36,069 nt of DNA from Prosthecobacter sp. (GCF_029946185.1 NZ_JAQSEA010000157.1:1-36069), one strand, 5' to 3'; shown: positions 15,972 to 24,709, counted from the stretch's first letter. The notes: a model not told the origin generated them from the sequence alone. A program made the numbers and translations.

Positions 15972-16759
15972 AGCGCCTCACCTTTCTAGCCCTCGCTCTC
16001 GCCAGTCTCTTTGCCCCGCTGCTCCACGCCGCAGACTCCGATGCCTCCCCGGCATACGAACTCCGCATCTACACCTGCAACGAAGGCAAGCTCGAAGCCC
16101 TCCTCGCCCGCTTCCGTGACCACACCTGCAAGCTCTTCGAAAAGCACGGCATGAAGAACATCGGCTACTGGGTCCCAGTCGATGAAGAGAACGGTTCCAA
16201 GACCACCCTCATCTACGTGCTCGAACACAAGAGCCGTGAAGCCGCCAAGGAAAGCTTCAAAGCCTTCGGCGCAGACCCCGAATGGCAGGCCGCTCGCAAG
16301 GCCAGCGAAGAAGCCGGCAAAATCCTCGCCAAAGCACCGGAGTCGATCTTCATGGCATCGACCGATTACTCCCCTCCACTCGCCATCGCCAAAGACGCCA
16401 AGACCCGCGTCTTTGAAATGCGCACCTACACCACCAAGGACGGCAAGCTCGACGCCCTGCACTCCCGCTTTCGCGATCACACCGTGAAGCTCTTCAGCAA
16501 ACACGGCATGACCAACCTCGCCTATTGGACGCCCACGGATGCCGACAAAGGTGCCGGCAAAAAACTCATCTACATCCTCGCCCATGACAGCAAGGAAGCC
16601 GGCCAGGCCTCCTTCACCGCCTTCCGTGCAGATCCCGTCTGGGTCAAAGCCAAGGCCGCCAGCGAAGCCGCCAACAACGGCTCTCTCACCATCGAGCCTC
16701 CCACCGAAGGCGTGAAAAGCATCTACATGAAGCCCACAGACTTCTCCCCCATCCAGTAA
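15968..16759 (+). CDS. Exported protein with two NIPSNAP domains
   Basis: 263 residues. A signal peptide ends at about residue 21 (LLHAAD). Two tandem copies of a ferredoxin-like NIPSNAP domain follow: copy one (about 29-132) begins YELRIYTCNEGKLEALLARF and copy two (about 147-250) begins FEMRTYTTKDGKLDALHSRF. Each continues with RDHT..LF.KHGM.N..YW.P, a K.LIYIL.H.S.EA segment and a F.AF..DP.W..A motif. Such proteins are common and multiplied in Planctomycetes and Verrucomicrobia; their biochemical role is not established. The next gene's ATG follows one base after this stop, so the two are almost certainly one operon. The start codon overlaps the end of the VapBC-like relic, which places the relic in this gene's leader. 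Confidence 0.9.
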   Translation: MKRLTFLALALASLFAPLLHAADSDASPAYELRIYTCNEGKLEALLARFRDHTCKLFEKHGMKNIGYWVPVDEENGSKTTLIYVLEHKSREAAKESFKAFGADPEWQAARKASEEAGKILAKAPESIFMASTDYSPPLAIAKDAKTRVFEMRTYTTKDGKLDALHSRFRDHTVKLFSKHGMTNLAYWTPTDADKGAGKKLIYILAHDSKEAGQASFTAFRADPVWVKAKAASEAANNGSLTIEPPTEGVKSIYMKPTDFSPIQ

Positions 16760-16760
16760 T

Positions 16761-18098
16761 ATGCGTGCGCTCTCCCTCTTCCTCCTTGCCACCTCCCTCC
16801 ACGCCGCCACCCCCACCGTCGAGTGGGTCGCCGCAGGCGGGGGCCCTAAAAGCGACAAAACCCGCGCCGTGACCTTTGACCGCGACGGCAACGTCTTCAT
16901 GGCCGGCGAAACCACCGATGACGGCATCTTTGGCGACCTGAAACGCACCGGACTCGGCAGCACGGACTTTTTCCTCACCAAAGTGTCCAAAGAGGGCCGC
17001 TTCTTGTGGGTGCGCAGTCTCGGCGGCAGCAAGGTGGATCGCGGTTACGGCGTCGCGACCGATTCGGCGGGCAATGCCTACGTCACCGGCCACTACCAAA
17101 GCACCGATGCCCAGGCCAACGGCCAAATCCTACCAAATGCGGGGGATTACGACGTCTTTATTGCCAAATACGACACACAAGGTGCACTCATCTGGATCAA
17201 AACCGCCGGCGGAAAAGGCTACGATTACGGCCACGGCATCGTGGTCGATTCCAAGGGCGACATCGTCATCACTGGCGCAATCGCAGGCGAAGCAAAATTC
17301 GGTGACGTCACGGTCAATGCCGGCAGCACCTCCCGCCCGATCTTCTGCGCCAAGTATGACTCGGATGGCAATCTGAAGTGGGTAAAGGCAACGGGTGGCA
17401 AATTCTCCGGCAGCGGCCATGGGCTCGGCGTCGATGCCAATGACTGTATCTATATAGGAGGCAGCGGCGGCGGCAGCGGAATGATGGATGCCGTGACCTT
17501 GGAATCCAAATCCCAAGCCGGAATCGTCCTGAAACTCACCCCTGAAGGCAAAGGCGTCTGGGCGGCCACCATGCCCGGCGTCCCCAGCGCAGGCTTCCAT
17601 GAAATCACCGTCGATGCCAAAGGCCGCACCTGGTGTGCAGGCATGTTCAAAGGTGTGCTCAATGGCGGCCCCGTACACACCACCGGCGACAAGGACAACG
17701 ATGGCGTGTTCGCGCATTTCAGCCCCGAAGGCAAGCTGGTCTGGAGCCACGTCCTCCAAGGTCCGGCTGTCGATTATTGCCTCGGTGTCGCCACGGACAA
17801 CACCGGGCGTTGCTTCGTGACAGGCGAGTTTTCCGCCACCGCCACCTTTGCCGGGCAGACACTCAAAACCCAAGGTGCCACCGACATCTTCACCGCCGCT
17901 TTTGATGAGAAAGGCGGCCTCGAATGGCTCGTCCAAAGCGGCGGAATCAAGGGTGACAACGCCTATTGCATGGCCTGGCACCCCTCCGGAAGGCTAGTTT
18001 TTTCAGGGTCTTGTGTCGCACCTGCGACATTCGGCGGGCAGACCATGGCGTCTCCCGGTGGGGCCGAGGCTTACGGGGCAGTTCTTCTTTTAAAGTGA
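16761..18098 (+). CDS. Exported SBBP-like beta-propeller protein
   Basis: 445 residues with a short signal peptide (MRALSLFLLATSLHAA, residues 1-16). The mature protein is built of repeated units of about 50 residues of the form 'G..VD..GN.YVTG.....A.FG........D.F.AKYD..G...W....GG', the SBBP/beta-propeller pattern. Examples are GVATDSAGNAYVTGHY, GIVVDSKGDIVITGAI, GVATDNTGRCFVTGEF and the closing AWHPSGRLVFSGSC. It is likely a six- or seven-bladed extracellular propeller for protein or ligand binding. It starts one base after the NIPSNAP gene's stop. No lipobox or C-terminal anchor is visible, so it is probably periplasmic or released. Confidence 0.87.
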   Translation: MRALSLFLLATSLHAATPTVEWVAAGGGPKSDKTRAVTFDRDGNVFMAGETTDDGIFGDLKRTGLGSTDFFLTKVSKEGRFLWVRSLGGSKVDRGYGVATDSAGNAYVTGHYQSTDAQANGQILPNAGDYDVFIAKYDTQGALIWIKTAGGKGYDYGHGIVVDSKGDIVITGAIAGEAKFGDVTVNAGSTSRPIFCAKYDSDGNLKWVKATGGKFSGSGHGLGVDANDCIYIGGSGGGSGMMDAVTLESKSQAGIVLKLTPEGKGVWAATMPGVPSAGFHEITVDAKGRTWCAGMFKGVLNGGPVHTTGDKDNDGVFAHFSPEGKLVWSHVLQGPAVDYCLGVATDNTGRCFVTGEFSATATFAGQTLKTQGATDIFTAAFDEKGGLEWLVQSGGIKGDNAYCMAWHPSGRLVFSGSCVAPATFGGQTMASPGGAEAYGAVLLLK

Positions 18099-18109
18099 CG
18101 TAGTGGCGC

Positions 18110-18115
18110 TATAAT
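18110..18115 (+). promoter_or_regulatory. Possible -10 element upstream of the 3D-domain gene
   Basis: A perfect TATAAT lies 12 bp after the propeller gene's stop, flanked by the direct repeat TAGTGGCG (18101 and about 18122). The matching -35 region (about 18086-18091, TCTTTT) is poor. A TTGACA at 18175-18180 is also present but has no good -10 at the right distance. Weak evidence. Confidence 0.25.
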
Positions 18116-18200
18116 CGCCTTTAGTGGCGTCTAAAGTCCGGGTTTCCAGGCTGCCGCGGCTACAAACCCCCGCGTTGACAGGGGTGTCGTACTCGGCACC

Positions 18201-18764
18201 ATGCGCGCCCCTCCAACCGGGCCCCCCATCTGGTTGAGCGCGACCCAACAACCCACCCAAAGATTGAACCGATCCATCCTCCTGTGCCTCGCTGCTATGT
18301 GCGTCTCCGCTACCGCGGAAGAAGTTAAAAGCTCAACCACAACCCCAGCTGGCGCTCCAGGCCAGGTCATTGCAGGCGTCAAGACAACCGCCTACACTCA
18401 CGACGAAAGTGATCACATCGAGTACGGTGCCCGCACGGCAGCCGGCACGATGCTCAGGCACGGTCAGATCCGCAGTGCCGCTGCGGACTGGTCCATCTAC
18501 CCGGTGGGCACGGTGTTTCAAATCCAGGGTGATCCCTCGCTCTACGTCGTCGATGATTACGGTTCCGCCCTCGTCGGCACCAAGACCATCGATCTCTACA
18601 AGCCAACCTTCGGCATGATGAACAACTGGGGCACGCGCCGCGTGACCATCCAAGTCCTCAAATGGGGCTCGTTTGCCAAAAGCCTCGCCATTTTGAGGCC
18701 GCGGGCCTACAAAGCGTGGCATGTGCGCGAAATGGTAGCGCGCATCGAATCGCGTCCGGCTTAA
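18201..18764 (+). CDS. Exported 3D-domain protein
   Basis: 187 residues by the ATG at 18201. The signal-like stretch (NRSILLCLAAMCVSATAEE) begins at residue 23, so a TTG at 18264 that puts it at the N-terminus is a credible alternative. Residues about 60-135 form a 3D domain, the double-psi beta-barrel named for three conserved aspartates and found in MltA lytic transglycosylases and Rpf/YabE-like proteins. It shows AYTHDESDH, ADWSIYPVGT (Asp96), VVDDYGSA (Asp119) and TKTIDLY (Asp131). A basic helical tail follows. A role on peptidoglycan in the periplasm is the usual expectation for this domain but is not demonstrated here. Its TAA overlaps the stop of the convergent gene at 18761-18946. Confidence 0.85.
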   Translation: MRAPPTGPPIWLSATQQPTQRLNRSILLCLAAMCVSATAEEVKSSTTTPAGAPGQVIAGVKTTAYTHDESDHIEYGARTAAGTMLRHGQIRSAAADWSIYPVGTVFQIQGDPSLYVVDDYGSALVGTKTIDLYKPTFGMMNNWGTRRVTIQVLKWGSFAKSLAILRPRAYKAWHVREMVARIESRPA

Positions 18765-18946
18765 GCCAGCACGCTTTCCGGCACACGGGCGACAATGCGC
18801 CCTTCGGGATCACGCACGACAATTTTGCCGTGGATGATCTCGGGGGGATTGCTGATGCCCTTCACGTAGTCGGCTGCCAGATCCTTGCTGCAGCCAAGTG
18901 ACTGGCGGATGCGGACGGCGAGTGTTTCAGGGTCAATGTCAGTCAT
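18761..18946 (-). CDS. Small hypothetical protein (61 residues)
   Basis: A short soluble protein starting MTDIDPETLAVRIRQSLGCS and ending GKIVVRDPEGRIVARVPESVLA. The predicted order is an N-terminal helix pair followed by a beta hairpin (KIVVRDPEGRIVARV). I do not recognise a family. The frame is accepted because it fills the gap exactly, has normal composition, and shares a palindromic TTAA with the stop of the 3D-domain gene: the two TAA codons overlap on opposite strands. There is no partner gene upstream on the same strand, so it is probably monocistronic from a promoter in 18947-19070. Confidence 0.6.
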   Translation of the reverse strand: MTDIDPETLAVRIRQSLGCSKDLAADYVKGISNPPEIIHGKIVVRDPEGRIVARVPESVLA

Positions 18947-19070
18947 GTGGCTGAATCATTAAGCCGTTTCGGCGACAAAGTCGCGGTAAGAATCACCGCC
19001 TGGCGGAAAAGAACGCGCATGTTTTCGCTCGCTACTGCAGGGCGTGTCTTCCTATGATCGGCGAAATTTC

Positions 19071-20642
19071 ATGGAAACGCCGCTCTCGCCTCTCGACTTT
19101 GCCCGCCGTGCCCGCCGACTTTATGCAGATCGCGAAGCCGTGGTGGATGACGAGCGGCGCTTTACGTATCGTGAGTTTTTTGAGCGGTGCGACCGGTGGT
19201 CGGCGGCGCTGCAGCAGCTTGGGGTGAAGCCTGGAGAACGCGTGGCGACCATCGCGCCGAACACGCACGCTCATCTGGAGGCGTTTTATGCCATCCCGCA
19301 GATCGGGGCGGTCATTGTCCCGATCAATTTTCGCCTCACCGCTGCTGACTTTGCGTACATTCTGCAGCACAGCGGCTCCTGTGTCGTGTGTGTGCATGCG
19401 GACTATCTGGATGCGGTGGACTCCATTCGCGAGCAGGTGCCCGGGGTGGAGCATTTTGTGGCTCTGACGGGCCGCAAGCCTGGCTGGATCGATTATGAGT
19501 CCGCGCTGGCAGCCTCATCGTCGGAGTTTGCTGCCGCTGAAATTTACGAGACGGAGATGATTGCGCTGAATTATACCAGCGGCACCACGGCGAATCCAAA
19601 AGGGGTGATGGTTACGCATCGGAATACGGCTTTCAACATCATGGGGCATCTCATGCACACGCATCTCAGCAGTGCGGACCGTTACCTGTGGGTGCTACCG
19701 ATGTTTCATGCGAATGGCTGGACCTTCGTGTGGGCCATCACCGCTGTGGGTGGTCGGCATGTCTGCCTGCCGAAGGCGGATCCGAGGCTCATCTTTGAAG
19801 CGATTTCGCGGGAAGGGATCACGCTGCTGTGTGCGGCACCGACGGTGCTCATCGGCATGGCGAATGCGCCGGAAGAGCTGCGCCAGACGGCGCCGCGTGG
19901 CGTCCGTGTCATCACTGCCGGAGCACCGCCGGCAGCGGCTACCATCGAGAGAATGGAGGGGGAGCTGGGCTGGGACATCACGCATGTGTATGGGCTTACG
20001 GAGGTGTCGCCGATCGTCACGATCAGTGAATCGAGGCCCGAGCATGCGCAGCTAACTTTGCGTGACCGCGCGGTCATCAAGGCGCGGCAGGGTGTGGAGT
20101 ATCTCGCGAACGCCGAGGTGCGCGTGGTTGATGATGAGGGACGCGAAGTCGCCAAGGACGGAGCGGCGATGGGTGAGATCATCATTCGCGGCAATGCTGT
20201 GATGAAAGGGTACTACAACGATCCTGCTGCCACCGCGAAGGCCATCCGCAACGGCTGGTTTTACAGTGGCGATGCGGCTGTGGTGCATCCGGACGGCTAC
20301 ATCGAAATCCGTGACCGCTGGAAGGACATTATCATCAGCGGTGGCGAAAACATCTCCTCCGTGGAGGTGGAGGGTGTGCTGCTACGCCACCCTGCAGTGC
20401 AGGAGTCCGCTGTGGTGGGTCTGCCGCATGAAAAATGGGGTGAGACGCCGCAGGCATTCATCGTGCTGAAGCCTGGTGCGGTCATCACGCCTGAAGAGCT
20501 GAGGCTGTTTTGCCGTGAGCATCTGGCGCACTTCAAGGTGCCGCATGGGTTTGAGTTTATTGCTGAGTTGCCGAAGACTGCGACGGGGAAGATTCAGAAG
20601 TATGTGCTGCGTGGCGGGCGGGCGAACATTGCTGCGCAGTAG
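19071..20642 (+). CDS. Fatty acid CoA ligase (AMP-forming acyl-CoA synthetase)
   Basis: About 523 residues. It activates a carboxylic acid with ATP to an acyl-adenylate and transfers it to CoA. All ANL-superfamily motifs are present: phosphate loop YTSGTTANPKGVMVTHRN, acid-binding region PMFHANGW, YGLTEVSP, YSGDAAVVHPDGYIEI, hinge DRWKDIIISGGENISS and the C-terminal catalytic lysine in LPKTATGKIQK. It looks most like medium/long-chain acyl-CoA ligases; chain length cannot be read from the sequence. The ATG at 19071 (METPLSPLDFARRA) fits family N-termini better than the GTG at 19044. It stands alone, with no beta-oxidation genes beside it, and converges with the ThuA gene over a hairpin-rich terminator region. 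Confidence 0.92.
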   Translation: METPLSPLDFARRARRLYADREAVVDDERRFTYREFFERCDRWSAALQQLGVKPGERVATIAPNTHAHLEAFYAIPQIGAVIVPINFRLTAADFAYILQHSGSCVVCVHADYLDAVDSIREQVPGVEHFVALTGRKPGWIDYESALAASSSEFAAAEIYETEMIALNYTSGTTANPKGVMVTHRNTAFNIMGHLMHTHLSSADRYLWVLPMFHANGWTFVWAITAVGGRHVCLPKADPRLIFEAISREGITLLCAAPTVLIGMANAPEELRQTAPRGVRVITAGAPPAAATIERMEGELGWDITHVYGLTEVSPIVTISESRPEHAQLTLRDRAVIKARQGVEYLANAEVRVVDDEGREVAKDGAAMGEIIIRGNAVMKGYYNDPAATAKAIRNGWFYSGDAAVVHPDGYIEIRDRWKDIIISGGENISSVEVEGVLLRHPAVQESAVVGLPHEKWGETPQAFIVLKPGAVITPEELRLFCREHLAHFKVPHGFEFIAELPKTATGKIQKYVLRGGRANIAAQ

Positions 20643-20681
20643 GGGGAGAGTGGGCTTCGGCTTGGCAAGGAATTGCGGGGG

Positions 20682-20744
20682 CTCTGACTTTGATCAGAGA
20701 AACTGAAGGCGGGACGCCTCAGTCCGTTGTCAGGCCGGAGGCCT
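20682..20744. terminator. Three tandem hairpins between convergent genes
   Basis: The hairpins are CTCTGA/TCAGAG (20682-20699, 6-nt loop); ACTGA(A)GGCG/CGCCTCAGT (20702-20723, GGA loop, one bulge); and AGGCC/GGCCT (20732-20744, GGA loop). They fill most of the 114-bp gap between the acyl-CoA synthetase and ThuA genes, so a bidirectional terminator is likely. No long T-run is present, and they may also be palindromic intergenic repeats. Confidence 0.5.
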
Positions 20745-20756
20745 AACCTCCTGGGC

Positions 20757-21518
20757 TTAATGGACGGTGCCGCCGCGTGACTCGATCTTTTCACGGGCCT
20801 GCTCCACTGGGACATGGCGTGGGGTGTTTGCGGCTGGTCCCTGCGGGCGTGCCCAACGGATGCCGTTGGCGATGATGCGCTGCACGTCGGGCAGGTGGTA
20901 GATGGGATACACTTCATGGCCGGGGCTGAAGTAGAAGATGCGGCCGCTGCCACGCGTCCACGTGGCTCCGCTGCGCATGACTTCGCCGCCTTGAAACCAG
21001 GAGACGAAGATCAATTCGTCCGGTGTCGGAATGCCAAAGGGCTCGCCATACATTTCTGATTGCTCGATCTCGATGCAGTCGCCGATGCCTGCGGCGATGG
21101 GATGTCCTGGATTGATCTTCCACACGCGCTCCCGCTCGCCCGCTTCGCGCCAGCAGAGGGCGCAGCTGGTGCCCATGAGGCGCTTGAAGATTTTGGAGAA
21201 ATGCCCGGAGTGCAGCACGATGAGACCCATGCCGGCGAGCACGCGCTCTTGCACGCGGGTGACGAGTTCATCGCTCACCTGATCATGCGCGGCATGGCCC
21301 CACCAGAGCAGGACGTCGGTTTGATCCAGCACGACTGAGGGGAGACCTTGCTCCGGTTCATCGAGCGTGGCGGTGTGAACGTGGAAATCGCCGTGCTTTG
21401 AAAGAGCCTCTGCCAGTGCGCCATGAATGCCGTTGGGATAGATGGCCGCGACGGTGGGATTTTGCCGTTCGTGGACGAATTCGTTCCAGATGGTGACGCG
21501 GATGGGGGTGGTTTGCAT
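20757..21518 (-). CDS. ThuA-domain protein
   Basis: 253 residues from the ATG at 21518. The open frame continues upstream for 77 codons, but that part overlaps the transposase gene in another frame and has no protein character. The fold is the ThuA class of glutamine-amidotransferase-like proteins. Visible features are [12 protein letters not shown] at the start, [54 protein letters not shown], and a C-terminal [19 protein letters not shown] with [10 protein letters not shown]. ThuA is linked to trehalose or other sugar use in rhizobia; in Planctomycetes and Verrucomicrobia such proteins are numerous and mostly uncharacterised. There is no signal peptide, so it is cytoplasmic. No sugar-uptake genes are adjacent. 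Confidence 0.9.
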   Translation of the reverse strand: MQTTPIRVTIWNEFVHERQNPTVAAIYPNGIHGALAEALSKHGDFHVHTATLDEPEQGLPSVVLDQTDVLLWWGHAAHDQVSDELVTRVQERVLAGMGLIVLHSGHFSKIFKRLMGTSCALCWREAGERERVWKINPGHPIAAGIGDCIEIEQSEMYGEPFGIPTPDELIFVSWFQGGEVMRSGATWTRGSGRIFYFSPGHEVYPIYHLPDVQRIIANGIRWARPQGPAANTPRHVPVEQAREKIESRGGTVH

Positions 21519-21580
21519 GGGTGATGGAAACGCTGCTGGGGGAGGATTTAAACGCTGAGTTTCGGCCAGCGTCTTCGGGC

Positions 21581-22027
21581 TCACCACAAAAAACGTTCGT
21601 CGTACTCCACCATGCCGCGTTGTAACATTGCGACATACTCTTCCTGAAACGTCTTCACGCGATGATGCTCTTCCTGATTCAGCACATACGCACGGACAGC
21701 TTCCAAATCCGGTGCTGCAAACGTGAATGCGCCATAACCCTCCTGCCACGCGAACCCGGCCAGCCGCAATTCCTCATGAATCCAGCGTGATGACTCGCTT
21801 TTAATATCCCGCATGACATCCGCCAGACAATGCGTCGCCCGCAAACCCACCGCAGCATGAACATGATCGCCAATGCCACCGACGGCATGTGCGATGCCGT
21901 TCATGTTTCGAATCGTGCCACCGATGTATTCATGGACGCGTTTCCGCGCAGTGGGAGCCAGCCAGGGCTCACGGTTTTTCGTGCTGAATACGAGATGGTA
22001 GTGCAACGAGAGATGCGTCGAGGGCAT
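21581..22027 (-). CDS. REP-associated tyrosine transposase (RAYT, IS200/IS605 TnpA-like)
   Basis: 148 residues, the full length of a Y1 transposase domain. The N-terminus [19 protein letters not shown] is typical. The HUH metal motif is H55-V56-H57 in [11 protein letters not shown], the catalytic tyrosine is Y98 in [10 protein letters not shown], and the C-terminal signature [15 protein letters not shown] is intact. RAYTs cut single-stranded DNA at palindromic REP elements and are usually single-copy domesticated genes rather than mobile insertion sequences. A cluster of three hairpins lies immediately upstream of the ATG (22042-22155), the expected position for its REP substrate. No TnpB gene or terminal repeats were seen. 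The catalytic residues suggest it is active. Confidence 0.9.
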   Translation of the reverse strand: MPSTHLSLHYHLVFSTKNREPWLAPTARKRVHEYIGGTIRNMNGIAHAVGGIGDHVHAAVGLRATHCLADVMRDIKSESSRWIHEELRLAGFAWQEGYGAFTFAAPDLEAVRAYVLNQEEHHRVKTFQEEYVAMLQRGMVEYDERFLW

Positions 22028-22041
22028 GGCGGTAGCATCTC

Positions 22042-22155
22042 GCGCTCCTGCCGGAGCGCAACATTCGGATACGTGGGGCGATGGCGATGGTCCGGTGGTT
22101 CCCGGTCGCTACGCTCCCTTCACCACCGGCTAATTTCTTTCGAGCCTCCGGCTCG
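22042..22155. repeat. RAYT-linked hairpin cluster (REP-like)
   Basis: Three palindromes lie just upstream of the transposase gene: GCGCTCC/GGAGCGC (22042-22059, TGCC loop); CCGGTGGT/ACCACCGG (22092-22129, 22-nt interior containing GGTCGCTACGCTCC); and CGAGCC/GGCTCG (22141-22155, TCC loop). The array matches the usual RAYT arrangement, with the enzyme gene flanked by its REP sequences. Confidence 0.7.
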
Positions 22156-22165
22156 GGGAAAGTCG

Positions 22166-22438
22166 TTATAACGACCTCCAGATAGCTGCAACTCTTCGAT
22201 ATTGCTCAGGGAGTTGCTCCTTGGCTTCCTCAGCGGAATTATAGAATTCGTCTTGTACACAAGACCAATCACGGTCACAGGAAAAACGATAAATCCCTTC
22301 GGCGTCATCATACTTCGCAATTGCCAGCCCGAAAATAGGGCCGGTTGAATTGACAGGGACTTCGCCAAAAGGCTCCGGTTCTGACCACGCCCATTCAATG
22401 ACCGTGGCACCGTCGATTTGTGCGGGCGGTGGATTCAT
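22166..22438 (-). CDS. Small hypothetical protein coupled to fumarase
   Basis: A 90-residue soluble protein starting MNPPPAQIDGATVIEWAWSE. Its beta-rich core has FGLAIAKYDDAEGIYRFSCD and DWSCVQDEFYNSAEEAKEQL; the C-terminal helix ends YRRVAAIWRSL. The layout (DGATVIEWA..., 'YRFSCD.dW...D..y.S.eeAk.qlP') looks like a family of small conserved hypothetical proteins scattered in cyanobacteria and other bacteria. No function is known to me. The ATG at 22438 lies 4 nt after the fumarase stop, so it is co-transcribed. Two Cys in FSCDRDWSCVQ are a point of note. Its stop lies close to the hairpin cluster. Confidence 0.72.
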   Translation of the reverse strand: MNPPPAQIDGATVIEWAWSEPEPFGEVPVNSTGPIFGLAIAKYDDAEGIYRFSCDRDWSCVQDEFYNSAEEAKEQLPEQYRRVAAIWRSL

Positions 22439-22442
22439 GTAC

Positions 22443-24083
22443 TCAATGCTTCACCGAGCAGCCTGGGCCGACGGTTTGGAAGAAGTCGTTTCCTTTGTCA
22501 TCGATAAGGATGAAGGCGGGGAAGTCTTCGACTTCGATCTTCCAGATGGCTTCCATGCCGAGTTCGGCGAACTCGACGACTTCGACTTTTTTGATGTTTT
22601 CCTTGGCGAGGATGGCGGCGGGGCCGCCGATGCTGCCGAGGTAGAAGCCGCCGTGCTTTTTGCAGGCGTCGGTGACCTGCTGGCCGCGATTGCCCTTGGC
22701 GATCATGACCATGCTGCCGCCGTGGCTTTGGAAGAGATCGACGTAGCTGTCCATGCGTCCCGCCGTGGTGGGGCCGAAGCTGCCGCTGGGCATGCCGGCG
22801 GGTGTTTTGGCCGGGCCGGCGTAGTAAACGGGGTGGTTCTTGAAGTAATCGGGCAGGGGCTTGCCGGCATCGAGCAGTTCCTTGAGTTTCGCGTGCGCGA
22901 TGTCGCGGGCGACGATGATGGGGCCGTTGATGAGCAGGCGGGTGGTGGTGGGGTACTTGCTGAGCTCGGCGCGGATCTCGGCCATCGGACGGTTGGTGTC
23001 GATGCGTACGGCGTTGGTGTCTTTGCGGTGGCGCAGCTCTTCGGGAATGTAGGGCAGGGGATTGGTTTCGAGCTTCTCGATGAAGACGCCATCCTTGGTG
23101 ATCTTGCCTTTGGCCTGACGGTCGGCGGAACAGGAGACGCCGATGCCGATGGGCAAGGAGGCACCGTGGCGTGGCAGGCGGACGATGCGGACATCGAGCG
23201 CGAAGTATTTGCCGCCAAACTGTGCGCCGATGCCGCAGTCGCGCGCGGCTTGAAGCATCTCTGCTTCGAGTTCGATATCGCGGAAGGCGCGGCCGTGTTC
23301 GTTGCCGGTGGTGGGAAGGTTGTCGTAGTACTTGGTGGAGGCCAGTTTGACGTGCTTCATGGTCGCTTCAGCGGAGGTGCCGCCGATGACGAAGGTCAGA
23401 TGATAGGGTGGGCACGCGGCAGTGCCGAGTGACATCATCTTGTCGCTGAGAAACTTCACGATGCTCTTGGGATTGAGCACGGCGCGGGTTTCTTGATACA
23501 GGAAGGCCTTGTTCGCCGAGCCACCGCCTTTGGCGATGAAGAGGAATTTGTAGGCGTCGCCTTCGGTGGCGTAGATGTCGAGCTGCGCGGGGAGATTGGT
23601 GCCGGTGTTCTTCTCATCGAACATGTTCAGCGCGGCGTTTTGCGAGTAGCGCAGGTTGTTCTCGGTGTAGGCGAGATAGACGCCTTTGGAGAGTGCTGCT
23701 TCATCGCCACCGCCGGTCCATACCTGCTGGCCTTTCTTGCCCATGATGATGGCGGTGCCGGTGTCCTGGCAGAAGGGCAGCAGGCCGGCGGAGGCCACGT
23801 CGGCGTTTTTGAGCAGGGTGAGCGCGACCATGCGGTCGTTCTCGCTGGCTTCGGGGTCATCGAGGATGGCGGCGACCTGTTTGAGGTGCTTGGGCCGGAG
23901 GAAGAAATTGATGTCGTGAAAGGCCTGGTTGGCCAGCAGGGTCAGAGCTGCGGGATCCACGACGAGCACTTCCTTCTTGCCAAATGTCTGCACGGAGACG
24001 TGTTCCTTGGTCAGCAGACGGTATTCGGTGTCGTCGGTGCCGAGTTCGAAGAGTTCCTGGTAGTGAAAGGGGGGCGTGGGCAT
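22443..24083 (-). CDS. fumA: Class I fumarate hydratase
   Basis: 546 residues from the ATG at 24083, close to the 548 of E. coli FumA. The enzyme interconverts fumarate and malate in the TCA cycle using an oxygen-sensitive [4Fe-4S] cluster. The three cluster cysteines fall at C105 ([10 protein letters not shown]), C224 ([10 protein letters not shown]) and C318 ([10 protein letters not shown]), the positions I recall for the E. coli enzyme. Other conserved stretches are [43 protein letters not shown] and [20 protein letters not shown]. The frame stays open for 47 codons further upstream, but that part has no protein character and lies within the gap to the divergent toxin-antitoxin pair. A small gene follows 4 nt downstream. 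Whether an oxygen-stable class II fumarase also exists cannot be seen here. Confidence 0.95.
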   Translation of the reverse strand: MPTPPFHYQELFELGTDDTEYRLLTKEHVSVQTFGKKEVLVVDPAALTLLANQAFHDINFFLRPKHLKQVAAILDDPEASENDRMVALTLLKNADVASAGLLPFCQDTGTAIIMGKKGQQVWTGGGDEAALSKGVYLAYTENNLRYSQNAALNMFDEKNTGTNLPAQLDIYATEGDAYKFLFIAKGGGSANKAFLYQETRAVLNPKSIVKFLSDKMMSLGTAACPPYHLTFVIGGTSAEATMKHVKLASTKYYDNLPTTGNEHGRAFRDIELEAEMLQAARDCGIGAQFGGKYFALDVRIVRLPRHGASLPIGIGVSCSADRQAKGKITKDGVFIEKLETNPLPYIPEELRHRKDTNAVRIDTNRPMAEIRAELSKYPTTTRLLINGPIIVARDIAHAKLKELLDAGKPLPDYFKNHPVYYAGPAKTPAGMPSGSFGPTTAGRMDSYVDLFQSHGGSMVMIAKGNRGQQVTDACKKHGGFYLGSIGGPAAILAKENIKKVEVVEFAELGMEAIWKIEVEDFPAFILIDDKGNDFFQTVGPGCSVKH

Positions 24084-24179
24084 GGGTAGGGGAGTTTGAA
24101 AGGGATACGAGTTCGGGCAACGACGGAAAGGAGCATTTTGCACGTTGTCAGGCGGTGCCGGAAGAGATAAACTCCCACT

Positions 24180-24407
24180 ATGATTCTGGAAACCCTGCCC
24201 GCCGTTTTGGAGCTCAGTTCCCACGACAAACGGCAGCTGGCTGAGGAGCTCTTGTACTCTGCCGATAGCGAGGACGGTGAAGTAGTGGTCGATGCCGCAA
24301 TCATGGATCTGCTAGATCAGCGCCTCGCTGCTCACGCGGCCAATCCGCAGGCTGTTTCGACTTGGGAGGAAGTGCAGTCCCGTATCTTCGCAGGCCGTGG
24401 CGCATGA
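24180..24407 (+). CDS. Antitoxin of the addiction-module component family
   Basis: A 75-residue acidic protein starting [25 protein letters not shown], the pattern of the small 'putative addiction module component' antitoxins (TIGR02574/PF09720-like): an N-terminal helix that recognises the toxin partner, then a D/E-rich middle and a C-terminal WEEVQSRI helix. It pairs with the toxin gene that begins inside its 3' end (11-bp overlap in another frame). Such antitoxins are unstable and usually repress their own promoter; a promoter would lie in the 96-bp gap shared with the divergent fumarase gene. Confidence 0.82.
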   Translation: MILETLPAVLELSSHDKRQLAEELLYSADSEDGEVVVDAAIMDLLDQRLAAHAANPQAVSTWEEVQSRIFAGRGA

Positions 24408-24708
24408 AATTGTGTGGACTGCGGGAGCGGAGGCTGATTTGCTCCGAATCTATGAACAAGTGGGGGACCACGATCTCGCCATTAAGGTGCTAAGGGAGCC
24501 GCTGAAGCGTGTCTTGAGCTTGCTGCGAGAATATCCCGCGTTAGGGTCGAAGGTGCATGGAACACAACGCATCCGCAGGTTGCTAACCGGACCTGGAAAG
24601 CGATTCGGCATTTTCTATGTCGCAGAAGTCCGTCGCATCATGATCCATGCTTTGATCGACATGCGGCAAGACCCGGAACTGCTCCGGCTTCGGCTGAACG
24701 ATCTGTGA
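24397..24708 (+). CDS. RelE/ParE-type toxin
   Basis: 103 residues with the RelE/ParE barrel pattern: [20 protein letters not shown] (beta strand plus two helices), a central LREPLKRVLSLLREYPALGSKV, then RIRRLLTGPGKRFGIFYVAEVRRIMIHALIDMRQDPELL. The 'R.f.igp....y.v....i.I.al.d.rqdp' order is standard for the family. The start is GTG at 24397, overlapping the antitoxin's end. The family includes mRNA interferases (RelE) and gyrase poisons (ParE); which applies is not clear. Its stop is one base from the convergent moaE stop, so the two transcription units abut tail to tail. Confidence 0.85.
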   Translation: MAHEIVWTAGAEADLLRIYEQVGDHDLAIKVLREPLKRVLSLLREYPALGSKVHGTQRIRRLLTGPGKRFGIFYVAEVRRIMIHALIDMRQDPELLRLRLNDL

Positions 24709-24709
24709 T

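Noticed and set aside
18175-18180. TTGACA as a -35 element for the 3D-domain gene
   Set aside because: No acceptable -10 at 16-18 bp; the following bases read ACCATG at that distance.
21519-21749. 77-codon upstream extension of the ThuA frame
   Set aside because: Overlaps the transposase gene in another frame, and the sequence before Met78 has no ThuA similarity.
22350-23432. A 360-codon plus-strand open frame
   Set aside because: Mirror frame of the fumarase gene, whose cluster cysteines and conserved blocks are intact on the other strand.
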